Assembly: GCA_030220185.1 (NCBI GenBank)
Contig: JASPKZ010007531.1
Span: 62,001 to 126,000, forward strand
Source of the DNA: Diploptera punctata
Lineage: Eukaryota > Arthropoda > Insecta > Blattodea > Blaberidae
Length of the DNA stretch: 64,000 bases
Direction: 5' to 3'
This document shows positions 62,201 to 64,000 of this stretch, in pieces (positions within the stretch are counted from its first letter, which is position 1; each line of letters begins with the position of its first letter). The notes under the pieces are model-generated. The model did no database searches. It saw only the letters and a program-made list of their open reading frames with translations, and was not told the DNA's origin. Both the position numbers and the translations under genes were made by a program.

Positions 62201-62865
62201 TATATGTTTAGATTGTTCATAGTTAAATATGGGAAATAACATTATGAGGTTCTTAATTCGTAAATTAATGAGTCATTTTTTAACACCTTACCTCATATTT
62301 TATGTTTCTTCAAACACGGGAACTGGTTTTCGAGAGAAGGATCTCTCTCATTTTCAACCGACATTTATCGGATTTTCGTTGGACGTTGGAATCTCTATCA
62401 ATAACGTTGCCATCTGGTGTTGATTTGACGAACTTTGAGATGAGGTCACGTTCATCAGGAATCTCGAAATTCATGGATCTAAATTTGTTCTTCTGAATAT
62501 GTCTATATCTTCTCCCAAATTGTCAATTCTAAAGGTTTTTCCAAATGTTTTAAAAGTAGGGCTTCTTTTTCAATTGATTGAAAATATATAACTTATATAC
62601 ACATTTGGTCCTAGCACCCATAGTTTTTTTTTAACCGCAAAAAGTTTTAATAAGTTGTATTAACTATTTCGTACCTAAGGAGAAATTAAACAATTGTACG
62701 TCTCAACAATCATTTTTGCGCGATAGTGTGTTCTGTCGTACTTACAGCAATGGCGACCATGATTGAAAGTTCAATTTCCTACATTTCGGGGTTGCCAAAC
62801 TAAATAACTGCACCGTAATATTACAAATTTCCTACCTGGTGCGGTAGTGTCATTTATGTAGCCTA
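62201..62865. other. Unassigned DNA
   Basis: No recognised signature. Confidence 0.4.
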
Positions 62866-62869
62866 TATG

Positions 62870-63360
62870 TTACTACGTACAATGTAGGCCTATAGGCTAT
62901 ACAAAAATATAACCAAAAGTTAGTGTTAATACGTGTACATTATACGAAACAGATCACTGCATTTTAAATGGACTCAACTTAATTTGAAACGATATAAAAC
63001 AATAAATTCGCACTTGCCTCCAATTTATACCTGATTGGTGTCACGGCCTGCTGTAGTCTCAATTAAATTATTTTCGGCATGTAGCGTATATAGGCTAAAT
63101 TGGCCACTGTTAACGTTAGTCAGTTGTTTATAATGAAAGCAAATATTTCCAACTAAGATGCTATTATTTTACTATTATTTATTATTTTGAAAACACCAAC
63201 ATGCAAAAAATAATATATAACGCACGTTTGTGAAGTGTTTTACAGAATCTCGGAAATTAAAAACCTCCTTATCGCTCGGTTTTTAATCATTTCCTCCCTT
63301 CTGTAAAAAAACACTTCTCAACCTCGCATTTTAACATACTATTAAATGGATTTCATCTAA
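62870..63360 (+). repeat. Repeat S copy
   Basis: Collinear with 11965-12410: AAAGTTAGTGTTAATACG, ATTATACGAAACAGATCACT, ATATAAAACAATAAATTCGC, GTTAACGTTAGTCAGTTG, TTACAGAATCTCGGAAATTA. Also contains the GGTGTCACGGCCTGCTGTAG piece found in the arms of the 8.3-9.2 kb inverted repeat. Confidence 0.7.
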
Positions 63361-63875
63361 TAATTTGACAATTTTAAGATAGCTCTAATCGAACACCCTC
63401 TCGCGGACATGCCCATAATCATCGTTGTCATTTTATCAAATATAAGTAATAATGATCTAAACAAATAACAACGAGTTTCATGTCAAATACTACGTTTTTC
63501 AACATGTTTGGATAAAAAAGGTAGTATAATTTCACATGAGTGGCTTCGTATTTTTTGGCTCTCTTATTTGAGTGGGATAACAAGACTATGGGGGAGTTAG
63601 GGGCAAAGTGCCAAGAGCTGTCTAGCTGCACACATTTCTTACGTTCCAAATGAGATCTTGCACCGCTGACAAACAACCTGATTACACCCATCATTCCTCT
63701 CCTGATTACACTCATTTACTCATTCAGCCATTTCTTTTGTACCATAAATATTTCAGATAGATCATAAGCATCTTGTTATCTGTTCCATAATATCTCAATC
63801 AGCACATGAATTTTATGGTCTACAAGTATTGTAAAAATCAGGGATTTCATATTTTAATTTAAATAAATAATAATA
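63361..63875. other. Unassigned DNA
   Basis: Nothing recognised. Confidence 0.4.
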
Positions 63876-63877
63876 AT

Positions 63878-64000
63878 CAATTGAGATTACGAGTATTTGA
63901 GAATAAAGTTCTTAGGAAAATGTTTGGACCAAAGAGAGATGAACAGGCAGGTGAATGGAGAAGACTGCATAACAATGAACTACATGGTCTTTATAGGAAG
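63878..64000 (+). mobile_element. LINE family 1 copy running off the window
   Basis: RLRVFENKVLRKMFGPKRDE, QAGEWRRLHNNELHGLYRK, open to the last base. 5'-truncated at about 63878. Its 3' half lies beyond the window. Confidence 0.9.

Overview
This is repeat-dominated, AT-rich animal genomic DNA with no prokaryotic gene organisation: no operons, no long ORFs, and almost every readable coding stretch is a decayed transposable element. The non-LTR retrotransposon C-termini (GCETWTL, RWAGHVARM, GKRPVGRPRMRW, DRDVWRAYVRAAMNLRV), tRNA-derived SINEs, pogo- and DUF4817-type transposases and hammerhead-bearing insertions point to an insect. The first LINE family resembles, from memory, LINE proteins of large cockroach genomes (Blattodea); that assignment is inference.

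Layout. 1-7.3 kb: LINE 3' ends and RT fragments of at least five families, one cut by a tRNA-SINE. 7.3-18 kb: hammerhead-like foldback insertions, a 0.9-kb inverted repeat, MITE-like palindromes, SINEs and a tRNA-Tyr-like relic. 18-20.8 kb: SINE and LINE relics. 20.8-25.4 kb: one insertion with a 12-bp target-site duplication, holding about 68 tandem copies of a 63-bp unit that folds like a small hammerhead ribozyme on the minus strand. 25.4-35 kb: LINEs, a palindromic hammerhead-like element, and a LINE/SINE block tandemly duplicated in a 393-bp unit. 35.26-35.77 kb: the only good candidate host exon, an acidic protein with an Eh1-like motif and a splice donor. 35.9-38.2 kb: a DNA transposon abutting a pogo/Tigger relic that contains a LINE. 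39.07-42.4 kb: a second satellite (111/129-bp units). 43-64 kb: more LINE and SINE copies, a PIF/Harbinger-like element with a MADF-like ORF, and a three-level nest (hAT-like, LINE, hammerhead-like).

The parts relate as layers of insertion rather than as pathways. Many insertions can be dated relative to each other because the target-site duplications or an empty-site copy lie in the same window. Two signals deserve most attention: the hammerhead-like family, both dispersed and as a satellite, and the pervasive TAGGCCTA octamer. Comparison of repeat copies indicates the octamer arises by 5-6 bp micro-insertion at TA dinucleotides. Family letters (SINE A-E, repeats R-V) are labels used only here.
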